Part shown: piece after piece, positions 24,619-33,825 of the stretch
Position numbering within the stretch: position 1 is the stretch's first letter
How the letters are laid out: every line of letters starts with the position of its first letter
Assembly: GCA_017542305.1 (NCBI GenBank)
Contig: JAFXXK010000009.1
Coordinates: 1 to 48,252, forward strand
Direction of reading: 5' to 3'
DNA from: a bacterium
GTDB lineage: Bacteria > Cyanobacteriota > Vampirovibrionia > Gastranaerophilales > Gastranaerophilaceae
Length of the DNA stretch: 48,252 bases
Notes under the pieces: generated by a model
Database searches by the model: none
What the model saw: the letters and a program-made list of their open reading frames with translations, nothing else
What the model was told of the DNA's origin: nothing
Position numbers and translations under genes: made by a program

Positions 24619-27588
24619 TTACGCAGATAACGTAAATATTTCGTAAATTTCTTCGTCGGAAAGTTCCGTAATAATCTTTTCACCTTCATAGATAGCCAAA
24701 TCAGCAAGTTCTTTCTTAGATTTAAGCATTTCGTCAATTTTTTCTTCGAATGTACCGAGGGTAATCATACGGTGTACCATTACATTCTTGTCCTGACCGA
24801 TACGATATGTACGGTCGGTTGCCTGATCTTCTACCGCAGGATTCCACCACAAGTCGTAGTGGATAACATTGGTTGCACTTGTGAGGTTAAGTCCTGTACC
24901 GCCGGCTTTGAGTGAAAGTATCATAATCTTCGTATTTTCATCATTTTGGAACTTATCGATTAATTCTTCTCTCTGCGGAACTGTTAATGAGCCGTGGAAG
25001 AACAGCGGTTCAATATTGAATTCTTCCGCAATAACTTTGCACAAAATATCGCCCATTTCCTTATATTGCGTAAAGATAAGAGTCTTTTCTCCTGCCTCTA
25101 AAATACTCTCAACGGTTGATAAACATTTATCAAGTTTACCGGACTGTTCTCTTGTCATATCACCTGATTTAAGGAACTGATACGGATGGTTGCATATTTG
25201 TTTCAGGGCAGTTATAAGTTTGAATATATTTCCTCGTCTGTTGATACCTGAGAATTCGCTTATCTTTTCCATCATTTCGTTCAGAGTCTTTTCGTAAAGA
25301 ACTGCCTGCGGTTTAGATAAGTAACAGTATTCGTTGAGTACCATTTTTTCAGGTAAGTCTGAAATGACGTTTTTATCAGTTTTCAGACGTCTGAGTACAA
25401 ACGGGGATACTGACATTTTGAGTTTTGCAGCACGGGAAGTTTCTTTAAATCTTTCAATAGGTATAGCATAACTCTTTTGAAATTCTCTGAGGCTGCCCAG
25501 ATATCCCTGGTTGATAAAATCGAATATACTCCACAATTCGGTTAATCTGTTTTCAACAGGAGTACCTGTCATTGCGACTTTAGTATCGGCTTTTAGGGTC
25601 TTGATAGCAAGAGTTTGTGCCGTATCAGGGTTTTTGATATTTTGAGCTTCGTCAACAATTACCATACCCCATTGATGTTTCTTTAATTCTTCAACATCAA
25701 TTCTCATAATTGCATAAGTAGTAAGTATAATATCGTGATTTACTTCAAGTTTACGTTCTGTCCCGTGATAAACTACCGCATCAAGACTTGGTGCAAACAT
25801 CTGTAATTCTTTCATCCAGTTACCCATTAATGTTGTCGGGCAAATTACGAGTACGGGTTTGGTTAATTTTCCTTCTTCCTTTAGTTTAAGAATAACACTT
25901 ATGACCTGAATTGTTTTACCCAATCCCATATCGTCTGCCATACAAACACCAAAACCTTTTGTGATATTTGTCCATAACCATTTCAGACCTGTTTGCTGAT
26001 ATGGTCTGAGTTCACCTGTTAATGCAGCTGGCGGTGTAACTTCAACCGGTTTTGTAAAGTCTTGTATTACACGGGCATAAGCATCGTCATAGTCAAATTC
26101 ATACTGAGCAAGCTGTCCTGACATTGATGCGTGTATAAGTTCCATTCTTGATAAGGATTTGAAATTTGCTTTTGCGATTTGTTCAAATATCTTTTTGCTT
26201 TCTTCTTTATCAATAAGAACGTATTTGTTTTTATATTTGATTAAACCGTTATTTTCTTCAACGAGTTTATTAAATTCTTCAACTGAAATCTTTTCGTTTC
26301 CGATGGCAATCTCATAAGAAAAATCAAGAATATCGTCTAACGCAATTTTGCCTGATGCCGTATTGTTGAATAAATCCGACAAATCTTTGGAGCGCTCGGA
26401 TTTAACTTTGGCATTAATAGAAGCTCTCGGTACAACGATGTTAACAAGTTCTTTCGGCAATATAACTTCTATTTGGGCTTTTTGTAAATAGTATGCCGTT
26501 TGGGTAATTATTTTATATACTTCGTTCAGATTTAAGTCCAGGTAGAGTTTTTCTTCATCTTCAAATAAATCTTCAAGCTCAGGCATATATTTAATGGCAT
26601 AATTGAGCTGTTTTTCAACGATTTTTGCAATATCTGAAGAATTTGCGTCAAAAATGGTGTCCTCGTGGTACAATTCATCAATTAATACACTTTCACCAGT
26701 CTTTCTGTTTTTGATATGAACTTTTAATCTGAAAATTTCATCTTCCTGTTTATCTATTTTAAAGAACGGGACGACGTCATATTTACCGAGATAAAGTTCG
26801 TCAAACCAATCGGAGAAGTTATCGGCGATGTTGACGCCGCGCATAACTGCACGCTGTTCAAGGTCTTTTATCATATATGTGCCGGACTTAACATCTTTGA
26901 ATTTGTATGCTTTGATACTTAAAAATTTATAGATTACATAGTTCATGTAGTCGTGTATAAATTCGTTCACGAAATTTGCAGGTTTTTCTCCTTTAATAAA
27001 GAGGTTATCCGGAATGTTTTCCTCAAACTTGTTAATTATTCTTGCTACCTGAGAGTTTGGAATAATAGGTTCATAAACGATTTTGAACATCTGACCTTTT
27101 GTTTTTATAACAGGTATGAAGTAAAGTTTTTCGATTAACTTCATAACAAAGTGCGCTAATGCGTTCATATATACAAAAGTCGGAGTCAGGGCTTCCATAT
27201 CGATAATTTCAGCAAATCCGCCGAAATAATCCATGACCAAATCAAGGTTCATAAAGTATCCGACGTGTTCTCCAAGAACCTGTGAACGAAATCTGAATAA
27301 GGAGCCTTTTGATTTCAGGTAATATTCAAAATTGTTTGTCGGAGTGATGAAAAATGACAACTTTCCGCCCTCGTTTACCAGAAAGAAATCGGTGTTTCTT
27401 GCAGGAGAATGAGGTGATACAAATACGTCTTTAAATTCATCTTCAACCGTCTGATAAATCAAACTCAAAGTATAACGGAAGTCTTTATTCTTAAACCCTT
27501 CGGGATTTTCGGAAAGATTGAAAAACAATTCATCTACATTATTCTTTTTTATTGAAAAATCTATATTAAAATCGTTTGCTGTTGTCAT
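24619..27588 (-). CDS. SNF2-family DNA helicase/ATPase
   Basis: A 989-residue Swi2/Snf2-type double-stranded DNA translocase. The C-terminal half has the seven helicase motifs: DDMGLGKTIQV (motif I, about residues 550-560), VDEAQNIKN (motif II, about 646), MTGTPVENRLTELW (motif III), LIFTQYKEM (motif IV), LKAGGTGLNLTSATNV (motif V) and QATDRTYRIGQ (motif VI, about 924). The N-terminal ~520 residues resemble the SNF2-associated region of bacterial HepA-like proteins without a recognised catalytic domain. These proteins remodel nucleoprotein or recycle RNA polymerase. It begins 21 bp after the gpmI stop on the same strand, so the two are probably co-transcribed. Confidence 0.93.
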   Translation of the reverse strand: MTTANDFNIDFSIKKNNVDELFFNLSENPEGFKNKDFRYTLSLIYQTVEDEFKDVFVSPHSPARNTDFFLVNEGGKLSFFITPTNNFEYYLKSKGSLFRFRSQVLGEHVGYFMNLDLVMDYFGGFAEIIDMEALTPTFVYMNALAHFVMKLIEKLYFIPVIKTKGQMFKIVYEPIIPNSQVARIINKFEENIPDNLFIKGEKPANFVNEFIHDYMNYVIYKFLSIKAYKFKDVKSGTYMIKDLEQRAVMRGVNIADNFSDWFDELYLGKYDVVPFFKIDKQEDEIFRLKVHIKNRKTGESVLIDELYHEDTIFDANSSDIAKIVEKQLNYAIKYMPELEDLFEDEEKLYLDLNLNEVYKIITQTAYYLQKAQIEVILPKELVNIVVPRASINAKVKSERSKDLSDLFNNTASGKIALDDILDFSYEIAIGNEKISVEEFNKLVEENNGLIKYKNKYVLIDKEESKKIFEQIAKANFKSLSRMELIHASMSGQLAQYEFDYDDAYARVIQDFTKPVEVTPPAALTGELRPYQQTGLKWLWTNITKGFGVCMADDMGLGKTIQVISVILKLKEEGKLTKPVLVICPTTLMGNWMKELQMFAPSLDAVVYHGTERKLEVNHDIILTTYAIMRIDVEELKKHQWGMVIVDEAQNIKNPDTAQTLAIKTLKADTKVAMTGTPVENRLTELWSIFDFINQGYLGSLREFQKSYAIPIERFKETSRAAKLKMSVSPFVLRRLKTDKNVISDLPEKMVLNEYCYLSKPQAVLYEKTLNEMMEKISEFSGINRRGNIFKLITALKQICNHPYQFLKSGDMTREQSGKLDKCLSTVESILEAGEKTLIFTQYKEMGDILCKVIAEEFNIEPLFFHGSLTVPQREELIDKFQNDENTKIMILSLKAGGTGLNLTSATNVIHYDLWWNPAVEDQATDRTYRIGQDKNVMVHRMITLGTFEEKIDEMLKSKKELADLAIYEGEKIITELSDEEIYEIFTLSA

Positions 27589-27609
27589 TTGTTTTACTCT
27601 CTACCATAT

Positions 27610-29151
27610 TTATACTGTTGCGTAACTGTATACCAATGATTCGCAGTTCATTTCTTTCGGTTGTTCTATGCCCATAAGTTGAAGAACTGTTGGTGCAATG
27701 TTGCATAATGCGCCGTCATCTTTCAGTTTTAAACCTTCCGGACCGTTAATGACAACAAATGGAACTTTGTTTGTTGTGTGAGCGGTTTGCGGTTTTCCTG
27801 TTTCTGAATTTACCATAACTTCAGCGTTACCGTGATCTGCTGTCAGAAGCATTATTACATCATTTTCTTTGCATGCTTCGGCAATTTTTCCTACACATTC
27901 ATCAACAGTTTTGCAGGCTTTTGTTGCAGCTTCTATGACTCCGGTATGACCTACCATATCAGGGTTTGCAAAGTTTACAAGAACAAATCCGTATTCGGGA
28001 TTGTTTACTGCTTTTAAAACGTTTTCGCAAACTTCCGGCGCACTCATTTCCGGCTGCAAATCATAAGTTGCAACTTTTGGTGACGGAACAAGAACCCTTG
28101 TTTCGTGAGGTTGAGGTTCATCAATACCGCCGTTAAAGAAAAATGTAACGTGTGCATATTTTTCTGTTTCGGCAGTTCTGAACTGATTTATTCCGTTAGC
28201 TTCCAATACATCGCCTAATATGTTTACCAGATGTTCTTTCGGGAAAGCAACCGGGAAAGTAAAATCTTCGTTATATTTTGTCATTGTAATATAGCAAAGA
28301 TTTTTCAGAACTTTTTTCCTGTTAAATCCGTCAAAATCAGCGAAATTCAATGCTTTTGAAACTTCTCTTGCTCTGTCTGGTCTGAAGTTGATGAATATTA
28401 CGGAATCATTATCTTTAATTCTGCTTTCTTCGCCACCAATAACTGTCGGAAGAACAAATTCATCGTTGTCACCTCTTGCGTATGATGCTTTAACTCCTTC
28501 TATTGCAGAAGCAGCATGTTCGCCTTCTCCGAGAAGTAATGCGTTATAACCTTTTTCAACTCTGTCCCAACGGTTATCTCTGTCCATAATATAGTATCTG
28601 CCGATAACGGTTGCTACAGGAGGAAGATTATATTTCTTTAATTCTGCTTCAACAGGTTCTAAGAAGGTGCAGGCACTTTGCGGAGGAGTATCTCTGCCGT
28701 CTAAAAATGCATGAACATATACCTTAGTTAAACCCTCGTTTGCTGCTAATTTAATTAATGCAAGCAAGTGGTCCAAAGATGAATGAACTCCGCCTGTTGA
28801 AACCAAACCAAAAATGTGAAGTGAAGAATTATTTTCTTTTGCGTGGTTAACAGCCTGTAAAAATCTTTCGTTTTTAAAGAATGAACCGTCTTTTATTGCG
28901 TTATTAATTCTTGATAAATCCTGATAAACAATTCTTCCTGCACCTAAATTAAGGTGTCCTACTTCGCTGTTACCCATCTGTCCTTCAGGAAGTCCAACAT
29001 ATTCGCCGTCAGCGTGAATAGTTATTGAAGGATATTCCTGCTCAAGTCTTGTAACATTTTCGGCATGTGCTAATTTTGTCGCATCGTATTCGGGATGGTT
29101 TGAGCTTATTCCCCAACCGTCCATAATACATAGTAATACTCTTTTAGTCAT
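27610..29151 (-). CDS. gpmI: 2,3-bisphosphoglycerate-independent phosphoglycerate mutase
   Basis: It interconverts 3- and 2-phosphoglycerate in glycolysis using two Mn ions and a phosphoserine intermediate. The 513-residue length is normal. Visible motifs: IMDGWG (metal Asp, residues 9-14), QMGNSEVGHLNLGAGRIV (phosphorylated Ser, about 58-75), FLDGRDTPP (about 121-129), LLTADHGNAEVM (about 440) and TAHTTNKVPFV. The start follows an AGAGGG SD and a promoter at 29188-29216. It lies upstream of the SNF2 gene. Confidence 0.97.
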   Translation of the reverse strand: MTKRVLLCIMDGWGISSNHPEYDATKLAHAENVTRLEQEYPSITIHADGEYVGLPEGQMGNSEVGHLNLGAGRIVYQDLSRINNAIKDGSFFKNERFLQAVNHAKENNSSLHIFGLVSTGGVHSSLDHLLALIKLAANEGLTKVYVHAFLDGRDTPPQSACTFLEPVEAELKKYNLPPVATVIGRYYIMDRDNRWDRVEKGYNALLLGEGEHAASAIEGVKASYARGDNDEFVLPTVIGGEESRIKDNDSVIFINFRPDRAREVSKALNFADFDGFNRKKVLKNLCYITMTKYNEDFTFPVAFPKEHLVNILGDVLEANGINQFRTAETEKYAHVTFFFNGGIDEPQPHETRVLVPSPKVATYDLQPEMSAPEVCENVLKAVNNPEYGFVLVNFANPDMVGHTGVIEAATKACKTVDECVGKIAEACKENDVIMLLTADHGNAEVMVNSETGKPQTAHTTNKVPFVVINGPEGLKLKDDGALCNIAPTVLQLMGIEQPKEMNCESLVYSYATV

Positions 29152-29187
29152 AGTGTAATCCCTCTATTTATATTTACGTTAGTTTCG

Positions 29188-29216
29188 ATTATACAAAGGA
29201 CATAAGAGAATTACAA
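29188..29216 (-). promoter_or_regulatory. Promoter of gpmI-SNF2
   Basis: On the minus strand TTGTAA (29216-29211), 17-bp spacer, perfect TATAAT (29193-29188). The start is near 29181, giving a leader of about 30 nt with SD AGAGGG. Confidence 0.72.
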
Positions 29217-29224
29217 TAGCCTTT

Positions 29225-31216
29225 TTATTTGTTGTTATCATTTAGACGCAGCACTTCATAGATATCCATTTTTTTAGCTTTCCCTCGGATTTGGACATCG
29301 CTTATTTTTATTACATCTGCAATATCGCTTATGTAATTATAGGTAGAACTGCTGACCAACAAGTTTGTATGATAAATTTTATTGTAGCCTTCTATTCTGC
29401 TTGCAAGGTTTACTGTATCACCGATTACGGTATATTCTAATCTCTTTTCGGAACCGATATTTCCGACAAAAGCTTCTCCGGTATTTATTCCGACACCAAT
29501 TTCAATTTTCGGTTTACCTTCGAGCAGCCATTTCTCCTGCAGTTCTTTAACCTTTTTCAACATTGCATAGGCACATTTTACGGCATTAACAGGGTGGTTC
29601 AGGTCTTGTATTGGTTCTCCGAATATCGCCATAACGGCATCCCCGATAAACTTGTTAATAACTCCGTTGTATTTTGTAATTATAGGCTCCATTTCGGAAA
29701 AATATTCGTTCAGAATATTAGAAACTTCTTCTGCGGACATCTTTTCGCTCATACTTGTAAATCCTCTGATATCGGAAAACAGAACTGTTACAACCGCACG
29801 TTTTCCGCCGAGTTTTACGTCATCGATATTCTGGACAACGTTTTGCATAACGTCTTGGGATAAATATTTACCCATTGCGTTTTTAATTTTTTCTTTGTTT
29901 CTGCCCTCCAAGATAAATCGGTATGAGTATCCGAATACGGATGTCACAATTAATACGGCAAGCGGCGGAGTTACCGGCAAGGCAAATTCTGCGTAATAAC
30001 AGGTCATCGCAAACAGGTAGTATAATATATATAATCCTGTTAGCAAGATTATTGCAGGTACAAACGGTAATTTATTAATGATAATAAATGCCAAAATAGT
30101 TATAGCAAATATAATAAGGATTACCTGTAACGGAGTCGGGAAAGTTATAAAATCCTCGTTCGCGATATTGTCATAGTTTGTTGCGACAATGTCCGTTCCG
30201 GGTTGTTTTGTATGTATAGGAGTTGGCAGAGCATCCTCAAGACTTAGCGATTTTGCTTTGGCACATGCACCTATAAAAACAACTTTACCGTCAAATTCTT
30301 TCGGATCGATGATAGGTTTTTGACCTTTTTTTATCGCATCGTAAGAACGAATAATATCGGAAGCCGAATATTTTGTATGAGTGTAACCGTCTTCATCTTT
30401 CAGTTTATAAAATCTCAGCTGGGTTTGCAGTCCGTTTCTGGAAACTCCGACAGGTATTTCCGTTTTAGTCTTAGGTATATATAATTTGTTAGGATATATT
30501 TGTATTTCATCGGCATTGTTGGCAACCAGATACATCTGCAAAGCCAAATAAGGATAATAAGCTCCGTCAACAGAGATTATTTCATCGACATTATATAAAT
30601 AGTCGGTTCTGTAGTTTTTTGTTGTTTTAACCGAAGCCGAATATTTTATTGCATCAAAATAAGGAGGCGGAGATTCCAATATCCCAACATATTTGTTTGG
30701 CAGATATACAGAATATATTGGCGTTATTTTGGTTGTTTGTAATTTCTCTTTGAATTTTTTATTGTATGCTTTTGTTCTGTCTAAATCTTCGATATAATCT
30801 GTTACAGCATCAAACCCTACAACAAGTTTCTTTGAGTTTTTAACCGATTGAAAGAATTTTTTGTCTGATTCCGGATTATCTTTATCCAAACTCGGTATAA
30901 TAGCATCGAAGCCTATTACTTTAGGGTTTGAGTATTCGGTAAGGTAGTTTATGATTTTGCCGTAATATTCTCTTGGCCATGGCCATCTGTGGTAAGAAAT
31001 TGATCTGTCATCAATAGCAATAATTACTGTGTTCTCAGAGGCAACCTTGTTCCTTGAGGTGTAATCTTTTATCATAAAATTATAAGCAAACGGTTCAAAA
31101 AACGAATAGGCTATCCAGGTTGTTGCCAAAAGCAAAAATACCAACAGAAAGAATGATTTTATAAAAAAGCCTTTTGATTTTAATATCTTCATATTTGTAA
31201 AGTTCTCCAATGTCAT
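29225..31216 (-). CDS. CHASE2-domain class III adenylate/guanylate cyclase
   Basis: A membrane receptor cyclase. A TM segment (about residues 20-37 of the 663-residue form) leads into an extracytoplasmic CHASE2 sensor (about 45-365), then three TM segments (about 375-450) and a C-terminal class III cyclase domain (about 480-655). Metal ligands appear in LFSDIRGFT and KFIGDAVMAIFG. The purine-selecting positions are Lys (NKFIGD) and Thr (EYTVIGDTVN), which fits cyanobacterial-type adenylate cyclases better than guanylate cyclases. A TTG start at 31255 would overlap eda; ATG at 31216, or an ATG at 31192, is more likely. It is divergent from eda and shares a 31-bp intergenic region with it. Confidence 0.92.
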   Translation of the reverse strand: MTLENFTNMKILKSKGFFIKSFFLLVFLLLATTWIAYSFFEPFAYNFMIKDYTSRNKVASENTVIIAIDDRSISYHRWPWPREYYGKIINYLTEYSNPKVIGFDAIIPSLDKDNPESDKKFFQSVKNSKKLVVGFDAVTDYIEDLDRTKAYNKKFKEKLQTTKITPIYSVYLPNKYVGILESPPPYFDAIKYSASVKTTKNYRTDYLYNVDEIISVDGAYYPYLALQMYLVANNADEIQIYPNKLYIPKTKTEIPVGVSRNGLQTQLRFYKLKDEDGYTHTKYSASDIIRSYDAIKKGQKPIIDPKEFDGKVVFIGACAKAKSLSLEDALPTPIHTKQPGTDIVATNYDNIANEDFITFPTPLQVILIIFAITILAFIIINKLPFVPAIILLTGLYILYYLFAMTCYYAEFALPVTPPLAVLIVTSVFGYSYRFILEGRNKEKIKNAMGKYLSQDVMQNVVQNIDDVKLGGKRAVVTVLFSDIRGFTSMSEKMSAEEVSNILNEYFSEMEPIITKYNGVINKFIGDAVMAIFGEPIQDLNHPVNAVKCAYAMLKKVKELQEKWLLEGKPKIEIGVGINTGEAFVGNIGSEKRLEYTVIGDTVNLASRIEGYNKIYHTNLLVSSSTYNYISDIADVIKISDVQIRGKAKKMDIYEVLRLNDNNK

Positions 31217-31224
31217 GATATAAT
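31195..31224 (+). promoter_or_regulatory. Promoter of eda-kdgK-csaB
   Basis: TTGTAA (31195-31200), 18-bp spacer, perfect TATAAT (31219-31224), lying across the start of the divergent cyclase gene. SD AAAGGA at 31235-31240 precedes the eda ATG by 7 nt. Confidence 0.65.
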
Positions 31225-31247
31225 AAATTGACGTAAAGGACAATTTT

Positions 31248-31856
31248 ATGAACAAAAGTTTAATAGAAGTACTTGGAGAGGAAAAGATTTTTCCGATAAT
31301 AAGGAATAAAAAAGCTGATGTTGTATTGAATACGGCAAAGGCTCTTGCTGATGGTGGTATAAAAATAGTTGAAATTAATGTTGAAACCCCAGAGGTTTAT
31401 CCTGTTATAGAAAAAGTTTCGGAATTCATGGATGTGTGTGCCGGCGGGGTAATAACTTCTTTTCAGGCTCATGCTGCCATTGAATCAGGTGCCAGACTTA
31501 TGTCATCACCTATTTTTCAGATGAGTTTGGTGAAAATATCAAAAGACAGACATATTCCTCTTATCGCAGGTGCTTCAACCGCAAATGAAGCATACGAAGC
31601 CTGGAAAGCAAGAATACCGCTAATAAAACTTTATCCTATTACTGCAATGGGCGGTGTTTTGTATGTTGAAGATTTATTAAGGCCTATGCCGTTTTTAAAA
31701 GTTTTGGTGCAGGGAAATGTTAAGATTAATGAAGCACAGGCTTACCTGAATGCAGGTGCTTATGCAGTAGGTATAGGCAGAGATTTATATGACGGTAATT
31801 CCTATTCTGAAATAACAAAGAGAGCTGCTTATTTACTCAAAAAGACCAGAGGTTAA
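31248..31856 (+). CDS. eda: KDPG/KHG aldolase family protein
   Basis: This class I aldolase family cleaves 2-keto-3-deoxy-6-phosphogluconate to pyruvate and glyceraldehyde 3-phosphate. The 202-residue TIM barrel retains the base Glu (VEINVETP, about residue 41) and the Schiff-base Lys in IKLYPITAMGG (about residue 126). It departs from canonical Eda elsewhere: GAGTV reads CAGGV, SPG reads SSPIF, and the PGxxTP phosphate segment reads AGASTANE. It is paired with a PfkB kinase one base downstream, which supports a KDG/KDPG pathway, but the substrate may be a variant keto-deoxy acid. Confidence 0.85.
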   Translation: MNKSLIEVLGEEKIFPIIRNKKADVVLNTAKALADGGIKIVEINVETPEVYPVIEKVSEFMDVCAGGVITSFQAHAAIESGARLMSSPIFQMSLVKISKDRHIPLIAGASTANEAYEAWKARIPLIKLYPITAMGGVLYVEDLLRPMPFLKVLVQGNVKINEAQAYLNAGAYAVGIGRDLYDGNSYSEITKRAAYLLKKTRG

Positions 31857-31857
31857 A

Positions 31858-32796
31858 ATGGAAGAAGCATTAGATATAATTACGATAGGTGAGAGTTTAA
31901 TAGAGTTATCGAGTGATGAACGATTAGCGGATACTGAATGTCTGCATAAATATTATGGCGGTGATACTCTTGTAACCGCTGTGGCTGCGTCAAGACTCGG
32001 GGCTAAAGTTGGTTTTATTACCAGGGTAGGCAATGATCCTTTTAAAGATTACCTGATGGACAGCTGGACATCGGAAGGGCTTGATATTTCTCAGGTAAAG
32101 ATTTCTAATGAGCCTAACGGGTTTTATTTTATAACAAGACCAAGTGTTGAGGAAAAAGAAATTCAGTATTACAGAAAGAAAGTTGCTCAGGCAAAATTGT
32201 CTGTTGATGATATATCCGCTGATTATATATCACGAGCAAAAATTATTTATACAAGCGGAATAACGCAGTCAATTTCTTTGTATTCAAAAGAAGCTGTTTT
32301 GAGGACTTTTGAATTTGCAAAAGAAAATAATATTTTAACGGCTTATGATCCGAATTATTCATCGATTATTCATACTCCGGAAACCGCAAAAGAAAATTTC
32401 CATGATGTCATAAACCATGTTGATATATTGTTCATGAGTACAAAACATGATACAGGCAGTATTCTGGAAACGGATTCCATAGAAAATACAATAAAGAAGA
32501 TGTGGGATATGGGTGTTAATATTGTCGTGCTGAAATCCAGCGCAAAAGGCGGATACTATGTCGGTTATAACGGCGCTGTTTCGTTTACCGAGTTTTATAC
32601 TCATGAAGTAGTTGATACAACCTGTTCCGGAGATGCTTTTAACGGTGCGTTCTTATATGGGATTACTAACGGATATTCTCCTGTTGAAGCATCAAAATTA
32701 GCTTCTGTAGTTGCAGGTTTGCAGGCAAAAGGTATCGGTGCGGTAAAATCAGTACCTTATGCAAAAGAGGTATTCAGTATCATAGAGAAAGGTTAA
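31858..32796 (+). CDS. kdgK: PfkB-family sugar kinase, probable 2-dehydro-3-deoxygluconokinase
   Basis: A 312-residue ribokinase-fold kinase. It has the N-terminal TIGESLIEL strand, YYGGDTLVTAVAASRLGA (PfkB signature 1 region, about residues 38-55), AYDPNYSS (about 162-169) and the catalytic DTTCSGDAFNGAF (signature 2, about 257-269, base Asp in GDAFN). It follows the aldolase gene after one base. A kinase making KDPG directly upstream of its cleavage is the classical pairing, so KdgK is likely, though a related sugar kinase is possible given the divergent aldolase. Confidence 0.88.
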   Translation: MEEALDIITIGESLIELSSDERLADTECLHKYYGGDTLVTAVAASRLGAKVGFITRVGNDPFKDYLMDSWTSEGLDISQVKISNEPNGFYFITRPSVEEKEIQYYRKKVAQAKLSVDDISADYISRAKIIYTSGITQSISLYSKEAVLRTFEFAKENNILTAYDPNYSSIIHTPETAKENFHDVINHVDILFMSTKHDTGSILETDSIENTIKKMWDMGVNIVVLKSSAKGGYYVGYNGAVSFTEFYTHEVVDTTCSGDAFNGAFLYGITNGYSPVEASKLASVVAGLQAKGIGAVKSVPYAKEVFSIIEKG

Positions 32797-32802
32797 TTTG
32801 CT

Positions 32803-33825
32803 ATGAAAAAAGTTCTGATATCAGGATATTACGGATATGATAATTTTGGCGACGAGGCAATATTATCTGTTTTGGTTGATTTCATGAAACGCAGAAACCT
32901 TGATACTACGGTACTTTCCCATAACCCATTAAAAACCTCCAGATCATACGGCGTTAAAGCAGTAAAGAATTTTAATCTGTTACAGGTTTTTGTTGCCGTA
33001 TTAAATTGCAATGTTCTTTTATCCGGCGGCGGCAGTTTACTTCAGGATGTTACGAGCGTAAAAAGTTTATGGTATTACTGTTTTATTATCTGGCTTGCCC
33101 TAAAACTGAAAAAAGACGTTATAATTTTTGCTCAGGGTATAGGTCCTTTGCTTGAAGAACGTTCAAGGAAAATGGTTTTTGGCTTGCTTTCCAAGTGTAA
33201 AATGGTTACTGTCAGAGATTTAAAGAGTCAGGAATATCTGGCAAAAAACGGCGTAAAATCCTATGTGGTATCCGATCCGGTATTTTCTGTCGATTTGCCG
33301 TTGAATGAACCCGAAGGTACTGTCGGGGTTCAGCTGCGTTCTTTCAAAACTGTTGATGAGTTGTTTTTGTTCTGCCTTGCTCAACAGGTGGTTGAAAATT
33401 TCTCGGACAGAAAAATTGAACTTTATGTATTTCAGGAATCTTTGGATTATCCCGTTTGCAAGAGATTTGAGACCATGCTGAAATCTTTGGCGCCTGATAT
33501 TAAAACCGAAATAATTCACAATGTTTCTCAAAATGATATTATTATTAAAATTTCAAAATTGGAATATATGATAGCAATGAGATTTCATGCTGTTTTAGTT
33601 GCCATAAAAACAGGTGTCAAAACTCTTGCCATTAACTATGACGCAAAAGTGGAAAAGCTTGCGTACGATGCTATGCTGCCACTATTGACAATTGCTGTTG
33701 ATGAGGATTGGGAAGCCCCGTTTGTCAAGCTAAAAGAACTAAAACGCGAGGAATTGCTCGAGTTCGCTAATTCTCAAAAATTTGAATGGAAATATTACAG
33801 CAAGCTGCTAAAGAATGAAACTTAA
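32803..33825 (+). CDS. csaB: CsaB-family polysaccharide pyruvyl transferase
   Basis: CsaB adds a ketal pyruvate to cell-wall polysaccharide, creating the ligand that anchors SLH-domain surface proteins. The 340-residue protein has the family's N-terminal SGYYGYDNFGDEAIL, LLSGGGSLLQDVTS (about residues 72-85), FAQGIGPL and a C-terminal MIAMRFHAVLVAIKTGVK segment (about 256-273). It is third in an operon with eda and kdgK; pyruvate from the aldolase would, via PEP, supply the donor, though that link is speculative. No SLH protein is in this window. Its stop overlaps the convergent EF-hand-like gene by 4 nt. Confidence 0.93.
   Translation: MKKVLISGYYGYDNFGDEAILSVLVDFMKRRNLDTTVLSHNPLKTSRSYGVKAVKNFNLLQVFVAVLNCNVLLSGGGSLLQDVTSVKSLWYYCFIIWLALKLKKDVIIFAQGIGPLLEERSRKMVFGLLSKCKMVTVRDLKSQEYLAKNGVKSYVVSDPVFSVDLPLNEPEGTVGVQLRSFKTVDELFLFCLAQQVVENFSDRKIELYVFQESLDYPVCKRFETMLKSLAPDIKTEIIHNVSQNDIIIKISKLEYMIAMRFHAVLVAIKTGVKTLAINYDAKVEKLAYDAMLPLLTIAVDEDWEAPFVKLKELKREELLEFANSQKFEWKYYSKLLKNET

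Noticed and set aside
31217-31255. TTG start and extended N-terminus of the CHASE2 cyclase
   Set aside because: It would overlap the eda start codon and promoter and uses a rare start; ATG codons at 31216 or 31192 fit better.
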